Shown: positions 43,151 through 53,145 of the stretch, piece by piece
How the letters are laid out: the number at the start of each line of letters is the position of its first letter
Position numbering within the stretch: position 1 is the first letter of the stretch
Source of the DNA: UBA6623 sp965226435
GTDB taxonomy: Bacteria; Acidobacteriota; Terriglobia; Bryobacterales; UBA6623
Length of the DNA: 64,000 bases
Assembly (NCBI GenBank): GCA_965226435.1
Contig: CBDDCY010000013.1
Location: forward strand, 744,001-808,000
Reading direction: 5' to 3'
Position numbers and translations under genes: made by a program
The notes under the pieces: generated by a model
Database searches by the model: none
The model's input: the letters and a program-made list of their open reading frames with translations, nothing else
Told to the model about the DNA's origin: nothing

Positions 43151-44245
43151 GTGACGTTTTACTCCACGGCTCTCGCGGCCTTGCGCGCTATCTGTCTGGT
43201 TTCTCTGTTGATCGGAGTCATTCTTCGGCCTCCCGAGACACTCGCTCAGGGCGTGGCGCATGTCCGCTACACCGAAGCCCGTGAACACCGCATGCGCGGC
43301 GAGGTGCGGCTTCCCGGCACGGTCGAGGCTCCGAAGATGAGCACGATCGCCGGTGAGATCGACGGGCTGGTCGTCGAGAAACCGGTCTGGATCGGCGACC
43401 CCGTCGAGAAAGGCCAGGTGCTGGCGCGCCTTCGCACGACCCAACTCGAGCTGACTAGGCAAGCGCAAAAGGCCGACCTCAAGGAAGCCAACGCTCGACT
43501 CGAGCTGGCACGGCGGAATCTGGATCGAGCCGGCGAATTACTCGAATCCGAGATCTTCAGCCGCCAGCAGTTCGACGACACGCAATCGGAATTCAACGCC
43601 TGGGAAGGACGCACCGAAAGACTGCGGGCCGATATCAGTCGCCTCGATGACGATCTCGAACGAGCCGTGATCCGCGCGCCCTTCAGCGGCGTAATTGTCG
43701 CAAGGCACACCGAAGTCGGCCAATGGCTCGGTGCCGGAGACCCCGTCGTGGATCTGCTTTCTTCCGAGCGCCTGGTCGTTTCCGTCGATGTTCCCGAACG
43801 CTATTACAGTGCCCTGCGTCGCGGCACCCGGGTCACGGTAACCTTCGAGGCATTGGACGGCCGACAATTCGCCGGAACCGTCCACCGTGTCATTCCTCGC
43901 GCCGATCCCCAGGCGCGCACCTTCCCCGTCAAAGTCAACTTTCCGCACAAAGGCGTGGTTGCCGGAATGCTGGCCCAGATCACGATTCCAGACGCCGGCT
44001 CAAGCGTCGCCACCATCGTTCCCAAGGATGCCGTGGTTCGGCGCGGCCCCGACGAGTTCGTTTTCTTGTTTAGCGAGGACGGCAAGGTAAACCGCATGCC
44101 CGTCCGCTCCGGTTCCGGGGTCGGCAATTGGATCGAGGTGCGGGGCGGGGTCGTTCCCGGCCAAAACGTCGTCACGCGGGGGAATGAACGCTTGCGTTCC
44201 GGGCAGCAGGCCCAAGGCCAACCGATCGAGTACGACCTGCCATGA
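43151..44245 (+). CDS. RND efflux periplasmic adaptor (membrane fusion protein)
   Basis: 364 residues from GTG 43151. Signal region AALRAICLVSLLIGVILRPP, then lipoyl-like half (GEIDGLVVEKPVWIGDPVEKGQVLARL), a coiled-coil hairpin (residues about 98-165: LTRQAQKADLKEANARLELA), the second lipoyl half (APFSGVIVARHTEVGQWL), and a beta-barrel domain (VVSVDVPERYYSALRRG). It links an inner-membrane RND pump to an outer-membrane channel. Its stop overlaps the pump start (ATGA). No outer-membrane factor gene follows. It is divergent from the cytochrome operon, with about 225 bases between. Confidence 0.9.
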   Translation: MTFYSTALAALRAICLVSLLIGVILRPPETLAQGVAHVRYTEAREHRMRGEVRLPGTVEAPKMSTIAGEIDGLVVEKPVWIGDPVEKGQVLARLRTTQLELTRQAQKADLKEANARLELARRNLDRAGELLESEIFSRQQFDDTQSEFNAWEGRTERLRADISRLDDDLERAVIRAPFSGVIVARHTEVGQWLGAGDPVVDLLSSERLVVSVDVPERYYSALRRGTRVTVTFEALDGRQFAGTVHRVIPRADPQARTFPVKVNFPHKGVVAGMLAQITIPDAGSSVATIVPKDAVVRRGPDEFVFLFSEDGKVNRMPVRSGSGVGNWIEVRGGVVPGQNVVTRGNERLRSGQQAQGQPIEYDLP

Positions 44246-47200
44246 CCATCGTACGCGGCGCGATTAAGTATCCGGTCACCACGGCCGTCGGCGTCATGTT
44301 GCTGACGCTGTTCGGCGCCATTGCGCTTTTTCGTATCCCGGTTCAGCTGACTCCAACGGTTGAAGACCCGGAGGTCACCGTCATCACTCGGTGGCCGGGC
44401 GCCAGCCCGCATGAGGTCGAGCGCGAGATCGTCGACGAGCAAGAAGAGCAGCTCAAAAGTCTCGAAGGACTCGTCGAGATGGAGAGCGAGAGCCGCGAAC
44501 ACGAGGCGCAGGTCACTCTTCGTTTCCTGGTGGGAACGAACTTGGACACGGCCGTTCTCAAGGTGTCCAACGCACTCGAGCAGGTTCCCAGCTACCCTGA
44601 CGACGCCGACAAGCCGATCATTCGCACCGTGGATGTTCGTGCTAACGCCGTCGGCTGGTTCTTGTTGGCGCCGACCGAAGAAGACGGGTTCCAGGGCGAC
44701 ATCGCCACGCAGTACGACTTCCTCGACGATTTCGTGAAACCCGAATTCGAGCGGGTCGGGGGAGTGGCAAGCGCCAACATCATGGCGGGCCGGGAAGTCG
44801 AGATGCACGTCATCGTCAACCCGGCCAAACTTGCCGCCAGGCAAGTTACCTTCAACCAACTCGGCGCCGCGTTGGAACGCGAAAACCGAAATTATAGCGG
44901 CGGTGATTTCGACGAGGGCAAGCGCCGTTACCTGGTTCGCACCGTGGGAGAGTACACCTCACCGGCCGACATCGAGGACGTTGTCATCACGGTGCGCAAC
45001 GGCGTGCCGATTTATGTTCGAGACGTCGGTTACGCGCAGATCGGCTACCGCAAGGCGACCGAGAAGGGGGCCTTCTACGGCCGCGAAATAATCGCAATGA
45101 ACGTCGTCAAGGAGCCGGGCGCCAATCTGCTCGACTTGATGACGGCATTGCAACAGCGACTCGCCGACATCAATGAGCGGCTCCTGAAACCGCGCGGTCT
45201 GCATCTGATACAGGTCTACGACGAATCGACCTACATCCACAGCTCGATCGAATTGGTGCAACAGAGCCTCATCATTGGAGGCTGCTTGGCCATCGCGGTC
45301 TTGCTGACCTTCTTGCGCAGCTTCAGCAGCACGCTCGTGGTCGCGGTCGCCATTCCGATCAGCGTCATCGGCACTTTCCTTATGATGAATTTGTTCGGGC
45401 GCACGCTGAACGTCATCAGCCTGGCCGGGATGGCGTTTGCCGTCGGCATGGTGGTCGACAACTCGATCGTCGTTCTCGAAAACATCTATCGCCACCGGCA
45501 AATGGGGAAATCGCGCTTCGACGCCGCCTTCACGGGTGCGTCGGAGGTTTGGGGAGCCGTCCTGGCGAGCACCTTGACGACGATCGCCGTCTTTCTGCCG
45601 GTTCTGTTCATCGAAGAGGAAGCCGGCCAGTTGTTTCGCGACATCGCTCTGGCGATCAGTTGCGCGGTGGGCCTGAGCCTGATCGTTTCGATCACCGTCA
45701 TCCCGAGTCTCTCGGCGAAGATCCTGCGCGCGGCCGAGGGCGACCACGCGCGCTTCGGGTTCCGTAACTTGTTCGGGTTGGTGCACCTGGGCGAAGTCGT
45801 CACCAACGCCGCGACGGCGGCCGTTTATTGGCTCTGCGGCGGCTTCTTCCGAAGGCTTTTGACGGTGACCGCGCTCACGGCGGCATCGATCGGTTTGAGT
45901 GTTTGGTTGATGCCCAAGGCCGAATACCTTCCCCGAGGCAACCAGGACTTCGCCTTCGGCATCATACTTCCGCCGCCCGGCCACAGCGTTGACGAAATCT
46001 TCGCCTACCGCCACCGAATCGTCGAGGAACTGGGCTATCTCTGGCAGACGCCCGACGAGGAGGCGGCCGCTCTACCGGGCGGCGGCATTAGCGGGTTGTT
46101 CTTCATCGCCAATCCGAATCAAACCATGATGGGATTCCGCTCCGGCGATCCGGGGCGGGTTCGCGAACTGATCCCCGTGGTGCAAGGGGTGATTCAGTCT
46201 TTCCCGGGCGCGATCGCGTTTTTGCAGCAATCCAGCATTTTCTCGAGAAGGTTGGGAGAGGGGCGCGGGATCGATATCGACATCACCGGGCCTGAAATCG
46301 AACGTCTCATCGACTTGGGCGGTGAAATTCTAGGCCGAGCGATGCAGGGTATTCCGGGTTCACAGGTACGCCCCATCCCGAGCCTTGACCTGGGCAATCC
46401 GGAGGTTCGCGTCGTCACAAACCGCCGCCGCGCCGCCGAGGCGGGGGTGACAAACCGCGATCTCGGGTTCACCGTCAGCGCGCTGATCGATGGGGCCAAA
46501 GCCAGCGATTTTCAATACCAGGGCGAAGAGATCGACCTCATCGTCAAAGCCGAAAAGACGTTCGCCCACCGCACGCACTTGATCGAGCAAATGCCGATCG
46601 CCACCCCGGACGGCCGCTTGATCACCCTGGGATCGGTGGCAGACCTTTCCCTGGTCAACGGACCGGTGCAAATCAACCACACCGAGCGGCTGCGCACGAT
46701 TACGATTCAGGTCACGCCGCCCACCGAGACGCCTCTCCAGGAAGCCATGGACTTCGTTGAGGCGGGCATCCTCGCTCCCATGCGGGAAGCCGGAAGATTG
46801 GGCGGTCTTTATCAAACGCGGTTGAGCGGGACAGCCGACAAACTTTCCCAGACGGTCGAAGCGTTGAAGTGGAATTTGGTACTGGCCCTCATCATTACTT
46901 ACCTGCTGATGGCGGCATTGTTTGAAAGCTTCCTGCATCCTTTCGTCATCATGTTCAGCGTTCCGCTGGCGGCATTGGGGGGCTTTCTCGGGCTGGCCGC
47001 GCTGAACAAGTTCCTGACCTTCCAGGCACTCGACGTGCTGACGATGCTCGGGTTCATCATCTTGATCGGGACGGTGGTGAACAATGCCATCCTGATCGTC
47101 CACCAAGCGCTGAACCACATGAAAAAAGACGGCATGGCGCCCCGCGAGGCGATCCGCGAATCGACCCGCACGCGCATCCGCCCGATCTTCATGAGCGTCT

Positions 47201-47427
47201 CGACGAGCGTTTGCGGCATGCTGCCGCTGGTCTTGTTCCCCGGCTCGGGCTCGGAACTTTATCGCGGCCTCGGCAGCGTCGTCGTCGGCGGCCTACTGTT
47301 ATCTACCGTATTTACACTGTTCCTGGTCCCCGCGCTCTTCAGCCTCACCCTGGATATCAAACAGGCAATCATCAACGGCCTCCACAACCTTTTCGGTCAC
47401 GCAAGCGAACCGGCGCCGGGCGACTAG
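44242..47427 (+). CDS. RND-family efflux transporter permease
   Basis: 1061 residues. Begins with the usual first transmembrane helix (YPVTTAVGVMLLTLFGAIALFRIPV) and two large periplasmic loops. The proton-relay region in the fourth helix reads GMAFAVGMVVDNSIVVLENIYRH: one aspartate (about D406) with asparagine next to it, as in many HAE-type pumps of this group. The second half repeats the pattern, ending LGFIILIGTVVNNAILIVHQALNH and GMLPLVLFPGSGSELYRGLG. Length is normal. Together with the adaptor it forms a proton-driven export pump; the substrate (drug, dye or metal) is not evident. Confidence 0.93.
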   Translation: MTIVRGAIKYPVTTAVGVMLLTLFGAIALFRIPVQLTPTVEDPEVTVITRWPGASPHEVEREIVDEQEEQLKSLEGLVEMESESREHEAQVTLRFLVGTNLDTAVLKVSNALEQVPSYPDDADKPIIRTVDVRANAVGWFLLAPTEEDGFQGDIATQYDFLDDFVKPEFERVGGVASANIMAGREVEMHVIVNPAKLAARQVTFNQLGAALERENRNYSGGDFDEGKRRYLVRTVGEYTSPADIEDVVITVRNGVPIYVRDVGYAQIGYRKATEKGAFYGREIIAMNVVKEPGANLLDLMTALQQRLADINERLLKPRGLHLIQVYDESTYIHSSIELVQQSLIIGGCLAIAVLLTFLRSFSSTLVVAVAIPISVIGTFLMMNLFGRTLNVISLAGMAFAVGMVVDNSIVVLENIYRHRQMGKSRFDAAFTGASEVWGAVLASTLTTIAVFLPVLFIEEEAGQLFRDIALAISCAVGLSLIVSITVIPSLSAKILRAAEGDHARFGFRNLFGLVHLGEVVTNAATAAVYWLCGGFFRRLLTVTALTAASIGLSVWLMPKAEYLPRGNQDFAFGIILPPPGHSVDEIFAYRHRIVEELGYLWQTPDEEAAALPGGGISGLFFIANPNQTMMGFRSGDPGRVRELIPVVQGVIQSFPGAIAFLQQSSIFSRRLGEGRGIDIDITGPEIERLIDLGGEILGRAMQGIPGSQVRPIPSLDLGNPEVRVVTNRRRAAEAGVTNRDLGFTVSALIDGAKASDFQYQGEEIDLIVKAEKTFAHRTHLIEQMPIATPDGRLITLGSVADLSLVNGPVQINHTERLRTITIQVTPPTETPLQEAMDFVEAGILAPMREAGRLGGLYQTRLSGTADKLSQTVEALKWNLVLALIITYLLMAALFESFLHPFVIMFSVPLAALGGFLGLAALNKFLTFQALDVLTMLGFIILIGTVVNNAILIVHQALNHMKKDGMAPREAIRESTRTRIRPIFMSVSTSVCGMLPLVLFPGSGSELYRGLGSVVVGGLLLSTVFTLFLVPALFSLTLDIKQAIINGLHNLFGHASEPAPGD

Positions 47428-47549
47428 CCCGCGTTCTTCTTACTTTTCGCGCGACCTGACGACGTCAAGTGTCGTACTCTATGTAGGTACGTTGGCGGCC
47501 GTATCACCGTCGCTGAATCATCTTCCAAATCGGACGCTGGAAATCTCCC

Positions 47550-49202
47550 ATGACTGACAACAAACGACGCGATTTCCTCAAGACCCTCGTTGCTTCCTCG
47601 GCCGCCTTGTCGGCCCCTTCGTGGCTCACCACCCTCGGCTACGCCCAATCCGGCGGCCCCACCAAGGTGACCGTCAACGCCTCGCGCGTACGCGCCCAAA
47701 TGGACCCGCGCTTGATGGGCGCCTTTCTCGAACACCTTGGCCGCTCGATCTATGGCGGCGTCTACGAACCCGGTTCGCCTCTCGCCGACGAGAACGGCTT
47801 CCGCAAGGACGTCGTCAAGGAAATGCAGGAGCTGCAGTGTCCGATCATACGCTATCCCGGCGGAAACTTCGTCTCCGGCTATGACTGGCTGCACGGCGTG
47901 GGCCCCAAGAAAGACCGCCCGACAGTGCTCGAGCGCGCCTGGAATTCGCAGGAAACCAACCAGTTCGGGACCAACGAGTTCATGGACTGGTGCAAACTGA
48001 TCGGCACCGAGCCGCTGATGGCGACCAACCTAGGCACCGGCACACCCGAGACGCACGTCGCGCTCGTCGAGTACTGCAATCTCGAAAAGGGATCCCGCTG
48101 GGCCGACCTTCGCCGCGAGCACGGCTACGAGAAACCCCACAACGTCAAATATTGGTGCCTCGGCAATGAGATGGACGGCTGGTGGCAGATCGGCCACATG
48201 CCGGCGCGCGAGTACGGCCGCCGGGCGCGCGACGCCGGTAACCAGACCAGTATCGTCGATCCTTCGACGGAACTGATCGCCTGTGGGTCGAGCGGACCCT
48301 TCATGCCGACGTATCTCGTGTGGGACCGCGAGGTGCTTGAGGAATGCTATCCCGAAGTCGACGGGCTGTCGCTACACCGCTACTACGGTAATACCCCACA
48401 GGAGACCGGTGGCGAGACGACGCGCTTCTTGGCGCTTAACCTCGACATGGAGCGGCAGATCCAAGAGACCGTGGCGGTTTGCGATTATGTCGGCGGCCTT
48501 TTGAACTCGCCCAAGAAGCTGTGGCTGAGTTTCGACGAATGGAATGTCTGGTATCGCGCCCGCGGCGGCGACGATGCCAACGGTCACGGCAAATTCGCGC
48601 CCAAGTTGCTTGAGGAGATGTACAACCTCGAAGACGCCCTACTCGTTGGCGGCATGGTCAACTCGCTGTTGCGGCAAGCCGATCGAGTGAAGGTCGGCTG
48701 CCTGGCGCAAATCATCAACGTCATCGCGGCGCTGTTCACCAACAAAGACAGCGTCATGCGCCAGACGATCTACTACCCCTATGCCTGGGGCATCAAATAC
48801 GCCAAGGGTGACGTGCTCGATCTGTTGGTCGAGTCGGAAACCTACGACATCGAGCGCAAATACGGAGCTAACTACACGGGCACGGCCGTCGGCAGGAAGG
48901 AGCAAGTTCCCTTTGTGGATATCTCGGCCACGCACGACCCCGCCAACGGCAATTGCAGCCTGCTGTTGCTCAACCGCGACCTCGATAACGAGCGTGAAGT
49001 GGAAATCACCTTCCGCGACATGACGCCGACCAAGGTACTCGCCTCCGAGACGCTAACCGGCAAGGACCTCAAAGCGGCCAATTCATTCGCCAAGCCGACC
49101 AACATCTCCCCGGCCACCCTAGACGCCCCAAGCGCCGGCTCGAAGATGACGCTGAAGTTGCCGGCGCGTTCCTATTCGGTCCTACAAGTAGCAACGAGCT
49201 AA
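47550..49202 (+). CDS. Tat-exported alpha-L-arabinofuranosidase, GH51
   Basis: 550 residues with a twin-arginine signal (KRRDFLKTLVASSAALSAP). The GH51 barrel shows FLEHLGRSIYGGVYEPGSPL, IRYPGGNFVSGYDWLHGVGP, the acid/base E207 in CLGNEMDGWW and the nucleophile E330 in SFDEWNVWY. A C-terminal beta domain completes the fold (ATHDPANGNCSLLLLNRDLD). It releases arabinose from plant arabinans or arabinoxylan. Most GH51 enzymes lack export signals, so periplasmic action is notable. It is followed at once by a strong hairpin terminator. Confidence 0.93.
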   Translation: MTDNKRRDFLKTLVASSAALSAPSWLTTLGYAQSGGPTKVTVNASRVRAQMDPRLMGAFLEHLGRSIYGGVYEPGSPLADENGFRKDVVKEMQELQCPIIRYPGGNFVSGYDWLHGVGPKKDRPTVLERAWNSQETNQFGTNEFMDWCKLIGTEPLMATNLGTGTPETHVALVEYCNLEKGSRWADLRREHGYEKPHNVKYWCLGNEMDGWWQIGHMPAREYGRRARDAGNQTSIVDPSTELIACGSSGPFMPTYLVWDREVLEECYPEVDGLSLHRYYGNTPQETGGETTRFLALNLDMERQIQETVAVCDYVGGLLNSPKKLWLSFDEWNVWYRARGGDDANGHGKFAPKLLEEMYNLEDALLVGGMVNSLLRQADRVKVGCLAQIINVIAALFTNKDSVMRQTIYYPYAWGIKYAKGDVLDLLVESETYDIERKYGANYTGTAVGRKEQVPFVDISATHDPANGNCSLLLLNRDLDNEREVEITFRDMTPTKVLASETLTGKDLKAANSFAKPTNISPATLDAPSAGSKMTLKLPARSYSVLQVATS

Positions 49203-49205
49203 CCA

Positions 49206-49240
49206 AACCGAGCCGCGCCCGACGGGCGCGGCTCGGTTTG
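49206..49240 (+). terminator. Perfect 16-bp hairpin after GH51 gene
   Basis: AAACCGAGCCGCGCCC, loop GAC, then the exact complement ending GGCTCGGTTT. It starts four bases after the stop codon. The GCGCGGCTCGGTTTG arm is also the outer part of the inverted repeat at 60915-61191. Confidence 0.8.
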
Positions 49241-49759
49241 CGACGTCATACCCACAACCTGGTCGGCGTGCTCTCACGGCGCGCCTTTACGGTCCCCTAT
49301 TCCAGTTCCTTCCATTTTGGCCGATAACGTCCAGAGACCCCATTGGAACCTCCCGGCCATGGCAGCCCAAAACCGCACCTTTCGAATCGGCAACCGCGTC
49401 ATGCACGCCGTCCTACTGCGGCAACCATCGCGCAGCCGCTGGAACGCCTTGTTCTGGGGAGGCGGGCTTTCCCTGGCCAACACATTCGCCCGGCGTGAAG
49501 CCGCCGAACGCTGGCTGGGTCGGCTCGTCGAGCATCACCTCCCGACCCTCGCCGGCTCCGACCAAGCGACACCCCGTACGTAAAAATGAGCCCGTTACAC
49601 ATGTAACAGGATCAAGGCGAACCAAATCAACAGCAAAAAAGGAAGCTCGAGAGCGGGGATCCACGCCCTGTAACCAAGGCGCAGCCCCGTCTCGAAAATC
49701 TGTCACAAGGCGGCCGATCCCCGGCGGGAAAACACCGCGGCCCCGTGCGGGACCAGTCT
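49241..49759. other. Region between terminator and small secreted protein gene
   Basis: About 520 bases. It holds one possible small gene (listed separately) and a 6-bp inverted repeat GTTACACATGTAAC at 49594-49607 that could be an operator. No RNA gene was recognised. Confidence 0.4.
49317..49583 (+). CDS. Possible small hypothetical protein, 88 residues
   Basis: The frame gives MADNVQRPHWNLPAMAAQ and a C-terminal half (LANTFARREAAERWLGRLVEHH) that looks helical. An internal ATG at 49359 is also possible. No ribosome-binding site is clear, no family is recognised, and the composition could arise by chance in GC-rich DNA. Confidence 0.25.
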   Translation: MADNVQRPHWNLPAMAAQNRTFRIGNRVMHAVLLRQPSRSRWNALFWGGGLSLANTFARREAAERWLGRLVEHHLPTLAGSDQATPRT

Positions 49760-50062
49760 CTACATCTTCAGCGAATCAATGTGGATGCTGTCGCCGTCGA
49801 CTTTGCCGGTCACGGTGACTTTGTGACCTTCGTGCCCTTTGGCGGCATCCTGATTGTCAATCTTGTAGACGCTCTTGTCGGCGTCGTTCACGAATACCAT
49901 GGCTTGTCCGCCCTCGACGCACTTCTTGGCGCAGCCGGCATGGGCTTCTTTCGCGCCGTTGGCGCCGCACTTCGCATCGGAAATCCAGCCGACCATTTCA
50001 CCAGCCAGAGCTGTACCGGCCACGAGGGTCAGCAGCATCATCAGAATCGCAACTTTTTTCAT
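49760..50062 (-). CDS. Small secreted protein, 100 residues
   Basis: ATG 50062 behind a strong AGGAGGAT. Signal peptide MKKVAILMMLLTLVAGTALA, then a compact domain with three cysteines (GWISDAKCGANG, HAGCAKKCVEGG) and a C-terminal OB-like beta part (KIDNQDAAKGHEGHKVTVTG). Similar small exported proteins are frequent in acidobacteria; the role is unknown. The conserved Cys/His pattern suggests metal or disulfide structure. It is separate from mdh, which starts 1 kb upstream on the same strand. Confidence 0.8.
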   Translation of the reverse strand: MKKVAILMMLLTLVAGTALAGEMVGWISDAKCGANGAKEAHAGCAKKCVEGGQAMVFVNDADKSVYKIDNQDAAKGHEGHKVTVTGKVDGDSIHIDSLKM

Positions 50063-50192
50063 TTCTATCCTCCTAAGATCAGACGAGTAGTCTCCCAAAG
50101 AAAACTTTTGTGCAATTGGGCCATTATAGCCCCTTGGCGATCGGCGGGCAACTTTCTAAGGATCGAAAATCACCGCTTCGCACGCCCAATTC

Positions 50193-51128
50193 TCAACCGA
50201 GGTGCGGCTTCAGTACATCGACCAACTCGTGAACGGCGTCGGCGCTGTGGGCCAGCGCGGCCTTTTCGTCGTCGGTCAGGTCCAGTTCATAGATCTTTTC
50301 GATGCCCGACGCCCCAAGCTTCGTCGGCACGCCGACAAAAATACCGTCGATGCCGTATTCGCCTTCCAGAAGCGCCGCGCACGGCAGAACCTTCTTCTTG
50401 TCCTTCAAGATCGACTCTACCATCTCGACCACCGCCGCCGACGGCGCATAGTAGGCGCTCCCGGTCTTCAAGTGCTTGACGATCTCCGCCCCGCCGTCGC
50501 GAGTGCGCTGCACGATTTGATCAATCGTCTCCTGGTCGAGAATGCTCGTAATCGGAATCCCCGCCACGCTCGTATAGCCAACCAGCGGGACCATCGTATC
50601 GCCGTGTCCGCCGAGCACAAAAGCCGAAACGTTTTCGACCGACACGTCGGCCGCCTCGGCGAGAAACGTCCGGAAGCGCGCCGTGTCGAGGATCCCCGCC
50701 ATGCCGATCACGCGGTTCTTTGAAAATCCGCTGACCTTGTACGCTACCTGGCACATCGCGTCGAGCGGATTCGAAACCACGATCAAAATCGCGTTAGGCG
50801 AATACTTCACCGCCGGCTCGACACAGGCCTTGACGATCTCGTAGTTCTTCATCAGCAGATCGTCGCGGCTCATCCCCGGTTTACGTGGAAAACCCGCCGT
50901 CTGCACGATGATGTCGGAATTCGCGGTGTCCGCATAGTCGTTGGTGCCGGTCACCTTGACGTCCGATCCGCCCACCGGACACGATTCCAGCATGTCGAGG
51001 GCCTTGGCCTGCGGCACTCCTTCCACGATGTCGACTAAAACGACATCAGCCAGTTCCTTGTCGGCCAGCCGTTGGGCGCACGCCGCGCCGACATTGCCGG
51101 CGCCGATGACGGTTACTTTCGGTCTCAT
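50193..51128 (-). CDS. mdh: Malate dehydrogenase
   Basis: 311 residues; NAD-dependent oxidation of malate to oxaloacetate in the citric acid cycle. NAD-binding motif IGAGNVGAACA, active-site loop GFPRKPGMSRDDLL with the arginines that select malate over lactate, and catalytic VLGGHGDTMVPL. The length and the lactate-dehydrogenase-like form are typical for acidobacteria and related phyla. It lies 68 bases downstream of icd on the same strand, so the two are probably one operon. Start ATG 51128 behind GGAG. Confidence 0.95.
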   Translation of the reverse strand: MRPKVTVIGAGNVGAACAQRLADKELADVVLVDIVEGVPQAKALDMLESCPVGGSDVKVTGTNDYADTANSDIIVQTAGFPRKPGMSRDDLLMKNYEIVKACVEPAVKYSPNAILIVVSNPLDAMCQVAYKVSGFSKNRVIGMAGILDTARFRTFLAEAADVSVENVSAFVLGGHGDTMVPLVGYTSVAGIPITSILDQETIDQIVQRTRDGGAEIVKHLKTGSAYYAPSAAVVEMVESILKDKKKVLPCAALLEGEYGIDGIFVGVPTKLGASGIEKIYELDLTDDEKAALAHSADAVHELVDVLKPHLG

Positions 51129-51196
51129 AATTCTTCTCCGGAAACGATTTCGGCGGCGCGGTCTTTCACGGTGCCGCCCATAGGAAACGACAGCAA

Positions 51197-52432
51197 TCAG
51201 GCTGCCATGTGCTTGGCGATTTCCTCGGCGAACTCGCTGGTCTTCACCTTCGTCGCCCCTTCCATCAGCCGATGCAGGTCATAAGTAACGGTCTTGGCGG
51301 CGATGGCTTTCGTTATCCCCTGTTCGATCAAGTCGGCGACCTCGGGCCAGCCCATGAAACGGAACATCATCGCACCCGACAGGATCACGCTGCTGGGGTT
51401 GATCACATCCTTGTCGGCGTATTTGGGCGCCGTGCCGTGGGTGGCTTCGAAAACGCCGTACTCGTCACCGATATTCGCCCCCGGCGCCATCCCGAGACCG
51501 CCCACTTGGGCCGCGCAGGCGTCGGAGAGATAGTCGCCGTTGAGGTTCGTCGTGGCAATCACGTCGTATTCGGCGGGACGCAGCAAGACCTGCTGGAACA
51601 TCGAATCGGCAATGCGGTCCTTGATCAGGATCTTGCCCTCCGGCACGTCGCCTTCGAGGTCGTTTTCGGTGATCACTCGGTCGGCGAACTCTTCCTTCGC
51701 CAGCTCGTAGCCCCAATCGCAAAACGCCCCCTCGGTGAACTTCTGAATATTCCCCTTGTGGACCAACGTTACGCTCTTGCGGTGGTTGTCGAGGGCGTAT
51801 TGAATCGCACGGCGCACCAGCCGTTTCGAGCCCGTAATGCTGATCGGCTTGATGCCCACGCCCGAGTCCTCGCGGATGCTCTTGCCCATCTCGCCGTTCA
51901 AAAATGCGATCACCTTGGCGGCATCGGCGGTGCCCTGGCGCCATTCGATGCCCGCGTAAACATCCTCCGTGTTCTCGCGGAAGATCACGACGTCCAGCTT
52001 TTCGGGCGCCTTGACCGGCGAGGGGACGCCCTTGAAATAGCGCACCGGGCGCATGCAAACGTAGAGCGTCAACAGCTGACGCAGGGCCACGTTGAGGCTG
52101 CGAATACCGCCCCCCACCGGGGTTGTCAGCGGCCCCTTGATCGCAATGTGAAACTGCCGGATGGCGGCCAGCGTGTCGTCGGGCAGCCAGTTTTCAAATT
52201 CGTCGTAGGCCTTTTGGCCGGCAAGAATTTCGTACCAACTGATCCGCCTCTCGCCCCCGTAGGCATTCTCAACAGCGGCGTCGAAGACGCGTTGCGAGGC
52301 CTTCCAGATATCGCGCCCCGTCCCATCCCCCTCAATAAAGGGGATGATCGGGTTGTTGGGGATGATGAATTTGCCGTCACGAACCTCAATGCTTTCGCCG
52401 TCGGTGGGGACCGGCAGATTGTTGAACGTCAT
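51197..52432 (-). CDS. icd: NADP-dependent isocitrate dehydrogenase
   Basis: 411 residues from ATG 52432; a longer frame upstream has no support. It converts isocitrate to 2-oxoglutarate with NADP. Markers include IPFIEGDGTGRDIW, GGGIRSLNVALRQ (the serine is the one phosphorylated in E. coli Icd), VIFRENTEDVYAGIEW, LVHKGNIQKFTEGAF and EATHGTAPKYADKD. Length is close to the E. coli enzyme. It forms an operon with mdh. Confidence 0.95.
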   Translation of the reverse strand: MTFNNLPVPTDGESIEVRDGKFIIPNNPIIPFIEGDGTGRDIWKASQRVFDAAVENAYGGERRISWYEILAGQKAYDEFENWLPDDTLAAIRQFHIAIKGPLTTPVGGGIRSLNVALRQLLTLYVCMRPVRYFKGVPSPVKAPEKLDVVIFRENTEDVYAGIEWRQGTADAAKVIAFLNGEMGKSIREDSGVGIKPISITGSKRLVRRAIQYALDNHRKSVTLVHKGNIQKFTEGAFCDWGYELAKEEFADRVITENDLEGDVPEGKILIKDRIADSMFQQVLLRPAEYDVIATTNLNGDYLSDACAAQVGGLGMAPGANIGDEYGVFEATHGTAPKYADKDVINPSSVILSGAMMFRFMGWPEVADLIEQGITKAIAAKTVTYDLHRLMEGATKVKTSEFAEEIAKHMAA

Positions 52433-52695
52433 GCATCCATACCTTTGCAATTCCCAAAAGCGATTTCGCCGGCCGGACGCGAAACTTCTCGGTGCGCCGT
52501 GCGGACCGGCGCGCTTTGTTCTGTAAGACCGGCGGTGAAGAGGGGCCCAGCCCGGCGACAGCTCCGAACAGCCTCGCCCAAGCGGCGATAAACCGCGCCG
52601 GAGCCAACTATGAATGTAACAGGGCCGCGGCCGGGCGGGCAATTAGGGGCGGTTTGGCTAAAAGCACGGCCGGCCGGCCGGCCCGCTGTTGGAGG

Positions 52696-53121
52696 CTACT
52701 TCGAACCGCCGTGCCTTGGTGGCGGCAGGCTCAGAGATTCAAAGACCTCGTCGAATCGGCCTGACCGAACCATCTTCCCGAGTACGTTGTACGGATCCGT
52801 CTTGTGGCCGGCTTTGCGCAAAGTGTCGGAGATGAAAAGAATAGTGATCTTCCTGCTGTTTGAGTTGCCAATGTAGCAAATGCGGAGCCGGCCCTTCTTG
52901 ACCCGAAAGATGCCCGAGAGAGTCCCGGATAGCGCTCGCCGCGGATGGAAGGGATCGTGGGGAATAATCTTTTCGATGACTTCTTCAAGCATGCGGACGC
53001 GGGTCAACTTTGCATTCGTTTCGTCGCCCGCCTCGATACATCGTTCGGCCTCTCGACAAGCGCGCCGATACGCTTGTTCGGCATGTTTCGTCAAGCGAAT
53101 TTCATAGTCCCGACGATCCAT
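52696..53121 (-). CDS. RelE/ParE-type toxin
   Basis: 141 residues, 24 bases downstream of an antitoxin gene on the same strand. The core resembles RelE-fold toxins (PRRALSGTLSGIFRVKKGRLRICYIGNSNSRKITILFISDTLRKAG), with the basic residues and the terminal beta strands in place; the N-terminal helices (TKHAEQAYRRACREAERCIEAG) are longer than in classic RelE. Members cleave mRNA on the ribosome or poison gyrase; which applies here cannot be told. Confidence 0.8.
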   Translation of the reverse strand: MDRRDYEIRLTKHAEQAYRRACREAERCIEAGDETNAKLTRVRMLEEVIEKIIPHDPFHPRRALSGTLSGIFRVKKGRLRICYIGNSNSRKITILFISDTLRKAGHKTDPYNVLGKMVRSGRFDEVFESLSLPPPRHGGSK

Positions 53122-53145
53122 CGGCGTCGCGTCTCAGCCTCGGGT

